12,309 bases of DNA from JAKGBX01 sp965366835 (GTDB lineage Bacteria; Pseudomonadota; Alphaproteobacteria; Rhodobacterales; Rhodobacteraceae): positions 1-12,309 of the forward strand of contig CBDUGF010000115.1 in NCBI GenBank assembly GCA_965366835.1. The letters run 5' to 3'. Of the stretch, positions 6,558 through 12,309 are shown in pieces (the stretch's first letter is position 1; the number at the start of each line of letters is the position of its first letter). The notes beneath the pieces were generated by a model. It was not told the DNA's origin. It saw only the letters and a list, made by a program, of their open reading frames with translations, and did no database searches. Made by a program: the position numbers and the translations under genes.

Positions 6558-7454
6558 TCAAGTCAGCCGTTCCAGCCGCGCCACTTCCCGCGCCACGCCT
6601 TCGCTCAGCAGCGCGGCAAAGCGGTTCAGTCGCTCGACCCTCGCATCGTCGGCATGGCGGATCAGATAGAAGGTCCGCGTCAGGCTGATCTCGTGCTCCA
6701 GCACCTTGCGCACCCCGCTGGCCGAGGGCAGCGCGAAATCATGCACAACGCCCAGTCCGCCGCCCTGGCGCACCCAGTTGAACTGCACCGAAACCGAATT
6801 GCTCGCCAGGTTGACCCGCTCGACCCCCAATTCGCTCAAATAATCCAGCTCGGCATCGAAGATCATGTCGGGAATATAGCCGATCATCCGGTGGCCCTTG
6901 AGATCGCGTGAGCTGTTCACCGCACCATGGGCGCGCAGATATTGCTGCGACGCCGCCAGGTGCAGCCGGTAATCGGTCAGCTTGGTCACGCGCAGCCGCC
7001 CCGCCGTCGGCCGGCTCACCCCGATGGCCATGTCGGCCTCGCGCCGCGAAAGGTTGAACACCCGCGGCAGCGCCACGATCTGCACATCGAGATCCGGGTT
7101 GGCCTCGACGATGGCGGCGCAGACCTGCGGCAGCAGGTAATTCGCCGCGCCGTCCGGCGCCCCGAGCCGGATTTGCCCCGAAAGCCGCGCGCCCTGCCCG
7201 GCCAGCGCCTCGGCCCCATCGGCCATTGCCGCCTCGGCCCGCGCCACATGCGTCTGCAAACGCTGGCCTTCGGCGGTCAGCACATAGCCCTGCGGCGAGC
7301 GGGTGAACAACAGCGCGCCCAGATCCCGCTCCAGCCGCGCGATCCTGCGCCCCACCGTGGCCGGATCGAGCCTGAGATCCTTGCCCGCCCCCGACAAGCT
7401 TTCCGAGCGCGCCACCGCCAAAAAGCATTTCAGATCATCCCATTGCGGCTCCAT
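6558..7454 (-). CDS. LysR-family transcriptional regulator, divergent from mmsA
   Basis: A 298-residue regulator of the usual LysR length. The N-terminal winged helix-turn-helix (about 5-63) reads WDDLKCFLAVARSESLSGAG and then DPATVGRRIARLERDLGALL, with a recognition helix of the TVGRRI type. It is followed by a linker helix and a substrate-binding-like effector domain from about residue 90 (SGQIRLGAPDGAANYLLP). ATG 7454 is preceded by GGGGAGG with 5-bp spacing. The gene is transcribed away from mmsA, with 117 bp between the starts and a 22-bp palindrome in between. This is the usual LysR arrangement of autoregulation plus control of the divergent target, so it is a likely regulator of valine or methylmalonate-semialdehyde metabolism. 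The effector is unknown. The downstream CBS and coaD genes might be read through. Confidence 0.92.
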   Translation of the reverse strand: MEPQWDDLKCFLAVARSESLSGAGKDLRLDPATVGRRIARLERDLGALLFTRSPQGYVLTAEGQRLQTHVARAEAAMADGAEALAGQGARLSGQIRLGAPDGAANYLLPQVCAAIVEANPDLDVQIVALPRVFNLSRREADMAIGVSRPTAGRLRVTKLTDYRLHLAASQQYLRAHGAVNSSRDLKGHRMIGYIPDMIFDAELDYLSELGVERVNLASNSVSVQFNWVRQGGGLGVVHDFALPSASGVRKVLEHEISLTRTFYLIRHADDARVERLNRFAALLSEGVAREVARLERLT

Positions 7455-7473
7455 CGCGGCCTCCCCGGCAGCT

Positions 7474-7495
7474 TATCTTGCATATTTGCAAGATA
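7474..7495. promoter_or_regulatory. 22-bp palindrome, candidate LysR operator between the LysR gene and mmsA
   Basis: TATCTTGCA (7474-7482) and TGCAAGATA (7487-7495) are perfect 9-bp inverted arms around a 4-bp TATT centre. The dyad holds the LysR T-N11-A pattern twice (TTGC...GCAA). It starts 19 bp before the LysR start codon and ends 76 bp before that of mmsA. Related half-sites recur nearby: TTGCC at 7508-7512 with GGCAA at 7522-7526, and GCAAG at 7531-7535. This resembles a strong recognition site plus a weaker activation site. Confidence 0.65.
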
Positions 7496-7571
7496 TCCTT
7501 TGGTAACTTGCCTCTTTTCCCGGCAAATCTGCAAGCCTATCCTGCGCAAAATCTGACCAGAGGAGAATCCC

Positions 7572-9071
7572 ATGCAAGAGCTGACTCACTACATCAACGG
7601 CGAACATGTCAAAGGCACGTCAGGCCGTTTTGCCGACGTGATGAACCCGGCCACCGGCGAAGTGCAGGCCAAATGCCCGCTCGCCTCGACCGCCGAGCTG
7701 GAACATGCCGTCGAGATCGCCGCCGCCGCCCAGCCCGCATGGGCCGCGACCAACCCGCAGCGCCGCGCCCGGGTGCTGATGAAATTCGTCGATCTGCTCA
7801 ATCGCGACATGGACAAGCTGGCCGAAGCGCTCAGCCGCGAACATGGCAAGACCCTGCCGGATGCGGCGGGCGATGTGCAGCGCGGCCTCGAAGTGGTGGA
7901 ATACTGCATCGGTGCGCCGCAGATGCTGAAGGGCGAGTTCACCGATTCGGCCGGCCCCGGCATCGACATGTATTCGATGCGCCAGGCCCTCGGCGTCAGC
8001 GCCGGGATCACCCCGTTCAACTTCCCGGCGATGATCCCGATGTGGATGTTCGCCCCGGCGCTGGCCTGCGGTAACGCCTTCATCCTCAAACCCAGCGAGC
8101 GTGACCCTTCGGTGCCGCTGATGCTGGCCGAATTGTTGGAAGAAGCCGGCCTGCCCAAGGGCCTCTTGCAGGTGGTCAACGGCGACAAGGAAGCGGTCGA
8201 CGCTATCCTGCACAATCCGACGATCCAGTCGATCGGCTTCGTCGGCTCGACCCCGATCGCCGAATACATCTATTCCACCGGCTGCGCCAACGGCAAGCGC
8301 GTGCAGTGCTTCGGTGGCGCCAAGAACCACATGATCGTGATGCCCGACGCCGATCTCGATCAGGCCGCCGATGCGCTGATCGGCGCCGGCTACGGCGCCG
8401 CGGGCGAACGCTGCATGGCGATCTCCGTCGCCGTCCCTGTGGGCGATGAAACCGCCGACCGGCTGATCGAAAAGCTGGTGCCGCGGATCGAAAAGCTGAA
8501 AGTCGGCCCCTATACCGATGGCAACGATGTCGATTACGGCCCGGTGGTGACAGCCGCCGCCAAGGCCAATATCGAGCGCCTGGTGCAGACCGGCATCGAC
8601 CAGGGCGCCAAGCTCGTCGTCGATGGCCGCGGCTTCTCGCTTCAAGGCTATGAGGACGGCTTCTTCGTCGGCCCGCACCTCTTTGACAACGTCACCAAGG
8701 ACATGGACATCTACAAGACCGAGATCTTCGGCCCGGTCCTGTCCACCGTGCGCGCCAAGACCTACGAGGAGGCGCTCAAGCTTGCGATGGACCACGAATA
8801 CGGCAACGGCACCGCGATCTTCACCCGCGATGGCGACACCGCCCGCGATTTCGCCAGCCGGATCAATATCGGCATGGTCGGCATCAACGTGCCGATCCCG
8901 GTGCCGCTGGCCTATCACACCTTCGGCGGCTGGAAGAAATCGGTGTTCGGCGACCTCAATCAGCACGGCCCCGACGCGTTCAAGTTCTACACCCGCACCA
9001 AGACCATCACCTCGCGCTGGCCCTCGGGCCTCAAGGAAGGCGGCGAGTTCCATTTCAAGCCGATGGACTGA
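7572..9071 (+). CDS. mmsA: Methylmalonate-semialdehyde dehydrogenase (CoA-acylating)
   Basis: A 499-residue ALDH-superfamily enzyme of the MmsA type. It converts methylmalonate semialdehyde (from valine and thymine) to propionyl-CoA, or malonate semialdehyde to acetyl-CoA, using NAD and CoA. Evidence includes the oxyanion/cofactor motif ITPFNFPAMIPMWMFAPAL (146-164), FVGSTPIAEYIY (223-234) and the catalytic Cys281 in GAAGERCMAISV. FGGAKNHMIVMPDAD (247-261) lacks the general-base Glu of hydrolytic ALDHs, as expected for the CoA-acylating class. EIFGPVL (384-390) and PIPVPLAYHTFGGWKKSVFG near the end are also present. ATG 7572 follows AGAGGAG by 6-7 bp. It is divergent from a LysR gene and ends before a GC-rich hairpin. 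An isobutyryl-CoA dehydrogenase-like gene 3 kb downstream supports a valine catabolic role. Confidence 0.96.
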   Translation: MQELTHYINGEHVKGTSGRFADVMNPATGEVQAKCPLASTAELEHAVEIAAAAQPAWAATNPQRRARVLMKFVDLLNRDMDKLAEALSREHGKTLPDAAGDVQRGLEVVEYCIGAPQMLKGEFTDSAGPGIDMYSMRQALGVSAGITPFNFPAMIPMWMFAPALACGNAFILKPSERDPSVPLMLAELLEEAGLPKGLLQVVNGDKEAVDAILHNPTIQSIGFVGSTPIAEYIYSTGCANGKRVQCFGGAKNHMIVMPDADLDQAADALIGAGYGAAGERCMAISVAVPVGDETADRLIEKLVPRIEKLKVGPYTDGNDVDYGPVVTAAAKANIERLVQTGIDQGAKLVVDGRGFSLQGYEDGFFVGPHLFDNVTKDMDIYKTEIFGPVLSTVRAKTYEEALKLAMDHEYGNGTAIFTRDGDTARDFASRINIGMVGINVPIPVPLAYHTFGGWKKSVFGDLNQHGPDAFKFYTRTKTITSRWPSGLKEGGEFHFKPMD

Positions 9072-9104
9072 TCGGATAACCAGACCTGACGCAAACGGCT
9101 TTCT

Positions 9105-9135
9105 CGGGCCGTCCGGCTCTGCGCCGGGCGGCCCG
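9105..9135 (+). terminator. Strong hairpin after mmsA, candidate terminator
   Basis: A 12-bp stem (9105-9116 with 9124-9135, one T/G wobble) closes a 7-nt loop, 34 bases after the mmsA stop. The arms are CGGGCCGTCCGG and CCGGGCGGCCCG. No T-tract follows, so it is either a GC-only terminator or a 3'-protecting structure. Confidence 0.5.
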
Positions 9136-9280
9136 CGCTGGCCCGCGCGCTCAAATTGGTCGCAATTTCCCCCTGAAGCTGCGCTGCGAATACGCTAGAA
9201 CTGCGGGCGAGAGGCGCGCTCGTCCCATCCCAGGATATTCCCCGGCGCGGCCTCGCCTGTCGTAATGAGGAAAACCGCTT

Positions 9281-9703
9281 GTGCCCATCACCTTCACGAT
9301 CCTGCCGCCTTCCAATCTCATCGTCCTGCGCCCCACAGGCCGCGTGAACCAAACCGAATTCGCAGATTATTTCCGCGATGTCCGCGGCCATCCAGACTAC
9401 GTCCTCGGGCTTGACCGCCTGGTCGACAGCCGGCAAATGGAGGCGCTCGAACTCGATTTCGATCAAATGCGCAGCCTCCGGGCCAAAGAGATTTCCTTCT
9501 TCGCCCGCGCCCCGCGCCGCGTGCGCACCGCGTTTCTCACTGGCAATGACGACGGGCACGCCATGGCCCGGATGTACCAGTCGCTCGTCGAGGCCAACGA
9601 CGATCATGAGGTTGGATTGTTTCACGCACTGGATCGGGCGATGGCCTTCCTTGGTCTCGATCCGGATGTCCTTCAGGAAAGCCTCGAAGGCAAGCCGGGC
9701 TGA
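9281..9703 (+). CDS. Small hypothetical protein, possibly STAS/SpoIIAA-like fold
   Basis: A 140-residue soluble protein I do not recognise as a named family. Its order of predicted elements resembles STAS or SpoIIAA-like domains: FTILPPSNLIVLRPTGRVNQ (strand-turn-strand), a helix (TEFADYFRDVRG), LGLDRLVDSRQ (strand), a helix (DFDQMRSLRAKEISFF), RRVRTAFLTGNDDGHAMARM and a final helix (HALDRAMAFLGL). That would fit anti-sigma-antagonist or small-ligand roles, but the assignment is inference. The start is a GTG at 9281, with GAGG ending 10 bp upstream. The ATG at 9265 is out of frame. It follows mmsA by 209 bp, in which only the post-mmsA hairpin and a short AAATTG/CAATTT dyad (9153-9168) are visible. 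It ends 22 bp from the convergent DsrE-family gene. Confidence 0.72.
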   Translation: MPITFTILPPSNLIVLRPTGRVNQTEFADYFRDVRGHPDYVLGLDRLVDSRQMEALELDFDQMRSLRAKEISFFARAPRRVRTAFLTGNDDGHAMARMYQSLVEANDDHEVGLFHALDRAMAFLGLDPDVLQESLEGKPG

Positions 9704-9725
9704 CACCCGGCCGCGATCCTGCCCC

Positions 9726-10172
9726 CTACCAGGACAGCGTCTGCATCCCCTCGCGAAACAGCCAGCCTTCCACCACCGGAAAACTGCCCATCACCACGCC
9801 GTCGATATAGTCTGCCTGGGTCAGCCCCGCCGCCTGCGAACACGCAGCGCACATGATCACCGTGCCGCCATCGGCGATGAACGCGGCCAGCATGTCCTGA
9901 ATGCTGGTGCCCTGCTCCGCCATCAGGCCATGCACATGGCTCGCCCGCTTCTTGTCGGCCAGATAGACCGCCCGCACATTCAGCCAGATCGCCGTGTCAT
10001 GGCCGTTTTTCAGCGATTTCTGATGCGCGAACATGATCGCCTTGGTCGCCGCCCAGGTGTCATCCGTGGTCAGGTTGACGAACAATCCGCGCTTGTCGTC
10101 GTCGGCCATCGCCGTCATCGGCGCGATAACCAGCATTGCAATCAATATCATCCGGCCAAGTATCGTTTTCAT
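9726..10172 (-). CDS. Secreted DsrE-family sulfur-related protein
   Basis: A 148-residue protein with a signal peptide (MKTILGRMILIAMLVIAPMT, likely cleaved after AMA at about 23), then a DsrE/DsrF-like domain. GLFVNLTTDDTWAATKAIMFAH (29-50) is the first beta-alpha unit. NGHDTAIWLNVRAVYLAD follows, and GGTVIMCAACSQAAGL (102-117) carries Cys108 and Cys111 in a CxxC motif at the position where DsrE-like proteins hold their sulfur-carrying cysteine. Cytosolic relatives pass persulfide sulfur during sulfur oxidation or tRNA thiolation; an exported one may handle periplasmic reactive sulfur. The upstream GTG-type extension to 10214 is rejected because ATG 10172 has AGGAGAGAG before it and starts the signal peptide. 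A promoter with an ATTC-N8-GAAT dyad sits directly upstream. Confidence 0.85.
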   Translation of the reverse strand: MKTILGRMILIAMLVIAPMTAMADDDKRGLFVNLTTDDTWAATKAIMFAHQKSLKNGHDTAIWLNVRAVYLADKKRASHVHGLMAEQGTSIQDMLAAFIADGGTVIMCAACSQAAGLTQADYIDGVVMGSFPVVEGWLFREGMQTLSW

Positions 10173-10209
10173 GTCTCTCTCCTGATTGTCGCGCCTGTTT
10201 CCAGCGCCA

Positions 10210-10239
10210 ATCATATTCTGTGTTCAGAATATCATTCAA
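10210..10239 (-). promoter_or_regulatory. Candidate sigma-70-type promoter of the DsrE-family gene
   Basis: On the minus strand a -35-like TTGAAT (10239-10234) is separated by 18 bp from a -10-like TATGAT (10215-10210, 5 of 6 to consensus). Transcription would begin near 10203, leaving a leader of about 30 nt that holds the AGGAGA ribosome-binding site. The spacer is almost filled by the dyad listed separately, the classic arrangement for repression. Confidence 0.55.
10213..10232. promoter_or_regulatory. Palindrome with ATTC-N8-GAAT core, candidate SqrR/BigR operator
   Basis: ATATTCTG (10213-10220) and CAGAATAT (10225-10232) are perfect 8-bp arms around TGTT. The core reads ATTC-N8-GAAT, which I recall as the reported binding motif of SqrR, the ArsR-type sulfide/persulfide-responsive repressor of Rhodobacter capsulatus. 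It lies between the -35 and -10 elements of the DsrE-family gene. The regulator gene itself is not in this window. Confidence 0.6.
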
Positions 10240-10301
10240 GCGAAACCCTCCTGTGCTGGAAGGTTAGATTGCCGCACCCTCACCACGCTTGAATTTTCCG
10301 G

Positions 10302-10315
10302 CTCAACCTGTTGAG
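10302..10315. promoter_or_regulatory. 14-bp inverted repeat upstream of the YbdK-type gene
   Basis: CTCAAC (10302-10307) and GTTGAG (10310-10315) are perfect 6-bp arms around CT, ending 34 bp before the ligase start. It could be an operator or a leader hairpin. No regulator can be assigned. Confidence 0.3.
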
Positions 10316-10349
10316 ATCGCCCGACGCGCTTGCCTGCAGGAGACAGCAC

Positions 10350-11483
10350 ATGGCCACACCCGACCCCGATTTCACCATCGGCATCGAAGAGGAATACCTG
10401 CTGGTCGACCGCGACAGCCTGGCGCTGGCCCCGGCCCCGCCAGAATTGATGGAGAAATGCGGCGCCGCGCTCGAAGGTCAGTTTTCCCCCGAATTCCTCG
10501 AATGCCAGGTCGAGATCGGCTCCAAGGTCTGCAACAACGTGGGTGAGGCGCGCGACGATCTGCGCCACCTGCGCGGCACCGTCGCGCGCCTTGCCGGCGA
10601 ATACAATCTCGCCCCGATTGCCGCCTCGTGCCACCCGTTTTCCGACTGGCGCGATCAGCATCACACCAAGAAAGACCGCTATAACGAGCTGCGCGACGAT
10701 CTCGCGGGCGTGGTCCGCCGCCTGCTGATCTGCGGCATGCATGTCCATGTCGGCCTGCCCGACAAGGAACTGCGCATCGATGTCACCAACCAGCTCAGCT
10801 ATTTCCTGCCGCATCTTCTGGCGCTCAGCTGTTCCTCGCCGTTCTGGCAGGGTGAAGATACCGGTCTAAGCTGTTATCGCCTCTCGGTTTTCGACAATCT
10901 GCCGCGCACCGGCCTGCCGCCCAAGCTCGATGGCTGGGGCGAGTTCGAACGCTCGGTCAACGCCCTGGTCGATCTCGGCGTGATCGAGGACAGCTCGAAA
11001 GTCTGGTGGGATCTGCGCCCGTCGTCGCGCTTTCCCACCATCGAATCGCGGATCTGCGATGTCTCGCCCCGGCTCGAGACCACGCTCACGCTCGCCGCGA
11101 TGATCCAGTCGCTCACCCGCATGCTGTGGCGGCTGCGTCAGAAAAACCAGCGCTGGCGGCTCTACGACAACTTCCTGATCGCCGAAAACCGCTGGCGCGC
11201 CCAGCGCTATGGCACCGGCGAGGGCATGATCGATTTCGGCGCCGGCAAGATCATCCCGTTCTCGCAGGCGCTCGACGATATCATCGCGCTGGTCGGCGAA
11301 GATGCCGAGGCGCTCGGCTGCCGGGCCGAGCTGGAACATGCCCGCGAAGTGCTGGAAAGCGGCACCTCGTCGGACCGCCAGCGCGCGGTTTTCAACGATG
11401 CGGTCGAAGCCGGCGACAGCCGCGATGATGCCCTGAAGGCGGTGGTGCGCCACCTGATCGAAGAGTTCCACTCGGATTTGTGA
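10350..11483 (+). CDS. YbdK-type carboxylate-amine ligase (GCS2 family)
   Basis: A 377-residue member of the glutamate-cysteine ligase type 2 (GCS2) family, close in length to E. coli YbdK (372). It is ATP-dependent, joining a carboxylate to an amine; YbdK shows only weak glutamate-cysteine ligase activity and its true substrate is unknown. Evidence includes FTIGIEEEYLLVD (8-20) with the metal-binding glutamates, LECQVEIGSKVC (50-61), ICGMHVHVGLPD (127-138) and VWWDLRPSSRFPTIESRICD (218-237), plus the ENRWRAQRYG segment (279-288) typical of the family. ATG 10350 has CAGGAG 8 bp upstream; the open frame to 10311 adds no family sequence. It is transcribed away from the DsrE-family gene. A shared thiol or sulfur theme is tempting but unproven. 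The cupredoxin gene follows 64 bp downstream. Confidence 0.92.
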   Translation: MATPDPDFTIGIEEEYLLVDRDSLALAPAPPELMEKCGAALEGQFSPEFLECQVEIGSKVCNNVGEARDDLRHLRGTVARLAGEYNLAPIAASCHPFSDWRDQHHTKKDRYNELRDDLAGVVRRLLICGMHVHVGLPDKELRIDVTNQLSYFLPHLLALSCSSPFWQGEDTGLSCYRLSVFDNLPRTGLPPKLDGWGEFERSVNALVDLGVIEDSSKVWWDLRPSSRFPTIESRICDVSPRLETTLTLAAMIQSLTRMLWRLRQKNQRWRLYDNFLIAENRWRAQRYGTGEGMIDFGAGKIIPFSQALDDIIALVGEDAEALGCRAELEHAREVLESGTSSDRQRAVFNDAVEAGDSRDDALKAVVRHLIEEFHSDL

Positions 11484-11509
11484 TATCGGATAGCCGCCAT
11501 TTCGGGTAG

Positions 11510-11537
11510 CCTTGGGGCTCAGTTCCCCGCTCCAAGG
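11510..11537 (+). promoter_or_regulatory. Leader hairpin pairing with the cupredoxin ribosome-binding site
   Basis: CCTTGG (11510-11515) is the exact complement of CCAAGG (11532-11537), which holds most of the AAGGAG ribosome-binding site (11534-11539). An inner GGGG (11514-11517) can also pair with CCCC (11525-11528). Folding would mask the ribosome-binding site. Functional importance is inferred. Confidence 0.35.
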
Positions 11538-11547
11538 AGTTTTCGCC

Positions 11548-11883
11548 ATGCCCGATATTTCCCGCCGCCGCGCCGCCGCCCTGCTCGCCGCCGCCCCCGC
11601 CGCTCTGGCCGCCCTCGCGCTGCCGGCCCGGGCCGCAGGCCATACGGTCAGGATCAACAACCGCAAGTTCAGCCCCTCCAAGCTCACCATCAAGGCCGGC
11701 GATACCGTCACCTGGTCGAACGAGGACGGCATGGATCATACCGCCACAGCCGCCGACAAGAGCTGGAGCACCGACAGCTTGTCCAGTGGCCAATCCGGCA
11801 GCATCACCTTCGCGCAAAAAGGCGAGTATCGCTATATCTGCAGATGGCATCCGGGCATGACCGGCAAGATCGTCGTCATCTGA
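11548..11883 (+). CDS. Tat-exported cupredoxin (plastocyanin/amicyanin-like)
   Basis: A 111-residue blue-copper protein. The N-terminus MPDISRRRAAALLAAAPAAL is a twin-arginine-type signal followed by an Ala-rich core, with likely cleavage near ARAAG (29-31), so it should act in the periplasm. The mature domain shows the cupredoxin pattern: VRINNRKFSPSKLTIKAGD (34-52), VTWSNEDGMDHTATA with copper ligand His64, then YRYICRWHPGMTGKIVV with Cys98, His101 and Met104, giving the complete His-Cys-His-Met type I site. Such proteins carry electrons between periplasmic redox enzymes; the partner is unknown. The start is ATG 11548 with AAGGAG 8 bp before it. An in-frame ATG at 11512 would add 12 residues that lack signal-peptide character. 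It follows the YbdK-type ligase by 64 bp and may be cotranscribed. Confidence 0.9.
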   Translation: MPDISRRRAAALLAAAPAALAALALPARAAGHTVRINNRKFSPSKLTIKAGDTVTWSNEDGMDHTATAADKSWSTDSLSSGQSGSITFAQKGEYRYICRWHPGMTGKIVVI

Positions 11884-11950
11884 ACACGGCCTCGGAAGGC
11901 AGAATCGCTTGGCCCCCTTCAATCGTTTGCAATAGTCTTGTAAGAATCCG

Positions 11951-11972
11951 GAATTAAACACTCGTTCAATTC
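11951..11972. promoter_or_regulatory. 22-bp near-palindrome, candidate TetR-type operator before the acyl-CoA dehydrogenase
   Basis: GAATTAAAC (11951-11959) and GTTCAATTC (11964-11972) form 9-bp arms with a single mismatch around ACTC, 34 bp before the start codon. The AAC-N4-GTT core with AT-rich flanks resembles operators of TetR-family regulators of fatty-acid and branched-chain acyl-CoA metabolism. No regulator gene is visible in the window. Confidence 0.5.
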
Positions 11973-11990
11973 GAGCCGGTTCAGCTCGAA
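11970..11990 (+). other. Leader stem-loop ahead of the acyl-CoA dehydrogenase ribosome-binding site
   Basis: TTCGAGC (11970-11976) and GCTCGAA (11984-11990) form a perfect 7-bp stem with a 7-nt loop. It ends two bases before AGAGGAG (11993-11999) and overlaps the last three bases of the preceding dyad. It could be a leader mRNA hairpin or a second protein-binding dyad. Confidence 0.35.
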
Positions 11991-12006
11991 ACAGAGGAGC
12001 CGCGAC

Positions 12007-12309
12007 ATGGATTTTGCACTTTCCGAGGAACAGACCCTGATCTTCGACATGGCCAGAAGCTTTGGCCAGGAGCATATCGCGCCCTTCGCGCGCGACTGGG
12101 AAGAGGCCGGCACCATCCCGAAAGATCTCTGGCCCAAACTGGCCGAGCTCGGCTTCGGCGGCCTTTATGTTTCCGAGGAATACGGCGGCTCCGGCCTCAC
12201 CCGGCTCGATGCCACGCTGGTGTTCGAGGCGCTGGCGATGTCCTGCCCCGCGGTCGGGTCGTTCCTGTCGATCCACAACATGTGCGGCGGCATGATCGAC
12301 AAGTTCGGC
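12007..12309 (+). CDS. Acyl-CoA dehydrogenase, probably isobutyryl-CoA dehydrogenase (3'-truncated)
   Basis: The first 101 residues of a FAD-dependent acyl-CoA dehydrogenase run off the window end. The N-terminal helical domain is typical: MDFALSEEQTLIFDMARSF, then APFARDWEEAGTIPKDLW and ELGFGGLYVSEEYGGSGLTR. The segment FLSIHNMCGGMIDKFG closely resembles the mammalian isobutyryl-CoA dehydrogenase ACAD8 (SIHNMC..MID.FG), which oxidises isobutyryl-CoA to methacrylyl-CoA in valine breakdown. That fits with mmsA, a later enzyme of the same pathway, 3 kb upstream. ATG 12007 follows AGAGGAG by 7 bp. The catalytic Glu and the FAD-binding C-terminal domain lie beyond the window. A short-chain or methyl-branched relative with another substrate remains possible. 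A TetR-type dyad and a leader stem-loop lie just upstream. Confidence 0.88.
   Translation, partial: MDFALSEEQTLIFDMARSFGQEHIAPFARDWEEAGTIPKDLWPKLAELGFGGLYVSEEYGGSGLTRLDATLVFEALAMSCPAVGSFLSIHNMCGGMIDKFG

Noticed and set aside
7620..9053. Minus-strand frame (477 codons) opposite mmsA
   Set aside because: Although long, the translation is biased to Gly, His, Asp and Arg without motifs, while the plus strand encodes a complete MmsA.

Overview
The window is a GC-rich, densely packed bacterial chromosome segment. Protein content and gene order fit an alphaproteobacterium of the Rhodobacteraceae (Roseobacter/Rhodobacter group). That assignment rests on recognising protein families by eye and was not searched. 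No tRNA, rRNA, CRISPR array, phage gene, transposase or insertion sequence was seen, and codon use looks uniform throughout. This is mostly housekeeping and accessory metabolism on both strands.

Layout. (1) Bases 1-1209, plus strand: the 3' end of a transketolase, then a small membrane-anchored NYN/PIN-like ribonuclease gene. (2) 1223-3843, minus strand: an MttB-family (trimethylamine methyltransferase-like, non-pyrrolysine) gene followed by a DUF808/YedI membrane protein. (3) 3844-4170: the only gene-free stretch above 300 bases. It holds a C-rich tract, a GC-rich hairpin and a pair of LacI-type half-sites. (4) 4171-5392, plus strand: a type I glyceraldehyde-3-phosphate dehydrogenase whose cofactor pocket looks GapB-like (NADP-preferring), then a 47-residue single-span membrane protein. 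(5) 5466-7454, minus strand: a LysR regulator, a two-CBS-domain protein and coaD, in that order of transcription. (6) 7572-9071, plus strand: mmsA, divergent from the LysR gene across a 22-bp palindrome. (7) 9281-11883: a small STAS/SpoIIAA-like hypothetical, a secreted DsrE-family protein (minus), a YbdK-type carboxylate-amine ligase and a Tat-exported cupredoxin. (8) From 12007: the start of an acyl-CoA dehydrogenase resembling isobutyryl-CoA dehydrogenase, cut by the window end.

How the genes fit together. Transketolase and GAPDH belong to central carbon metabolism. The operator-like sites ahead of the GAPDH gene suggest control by a LacI-type carbon regulator such as CceR. mmsA and the isobutyryl-CoA dehydrogenase gene are both valine-catabolic and probably belong to one functional cluster, interrupted by four genes with no obvious link to valine. 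The DsrE gene has a promoter whose -35/-10 spacer holds an exact ATTC-N8-GAAT dyad, the motif I recall for the sulfide/persulfide repressor SqrR/BigR.

No wholly new multi-gene system is evident. The best leads are the regulatory dyads (GAPDH, DsrE, LysR/mmsA, acyl-CoA dehydrogenase), the GapB-like GAPDH with its tiny membrane partner, the membrane-tethered NYN nuclease, and the MttB homologue without a visible corrinoid partner.
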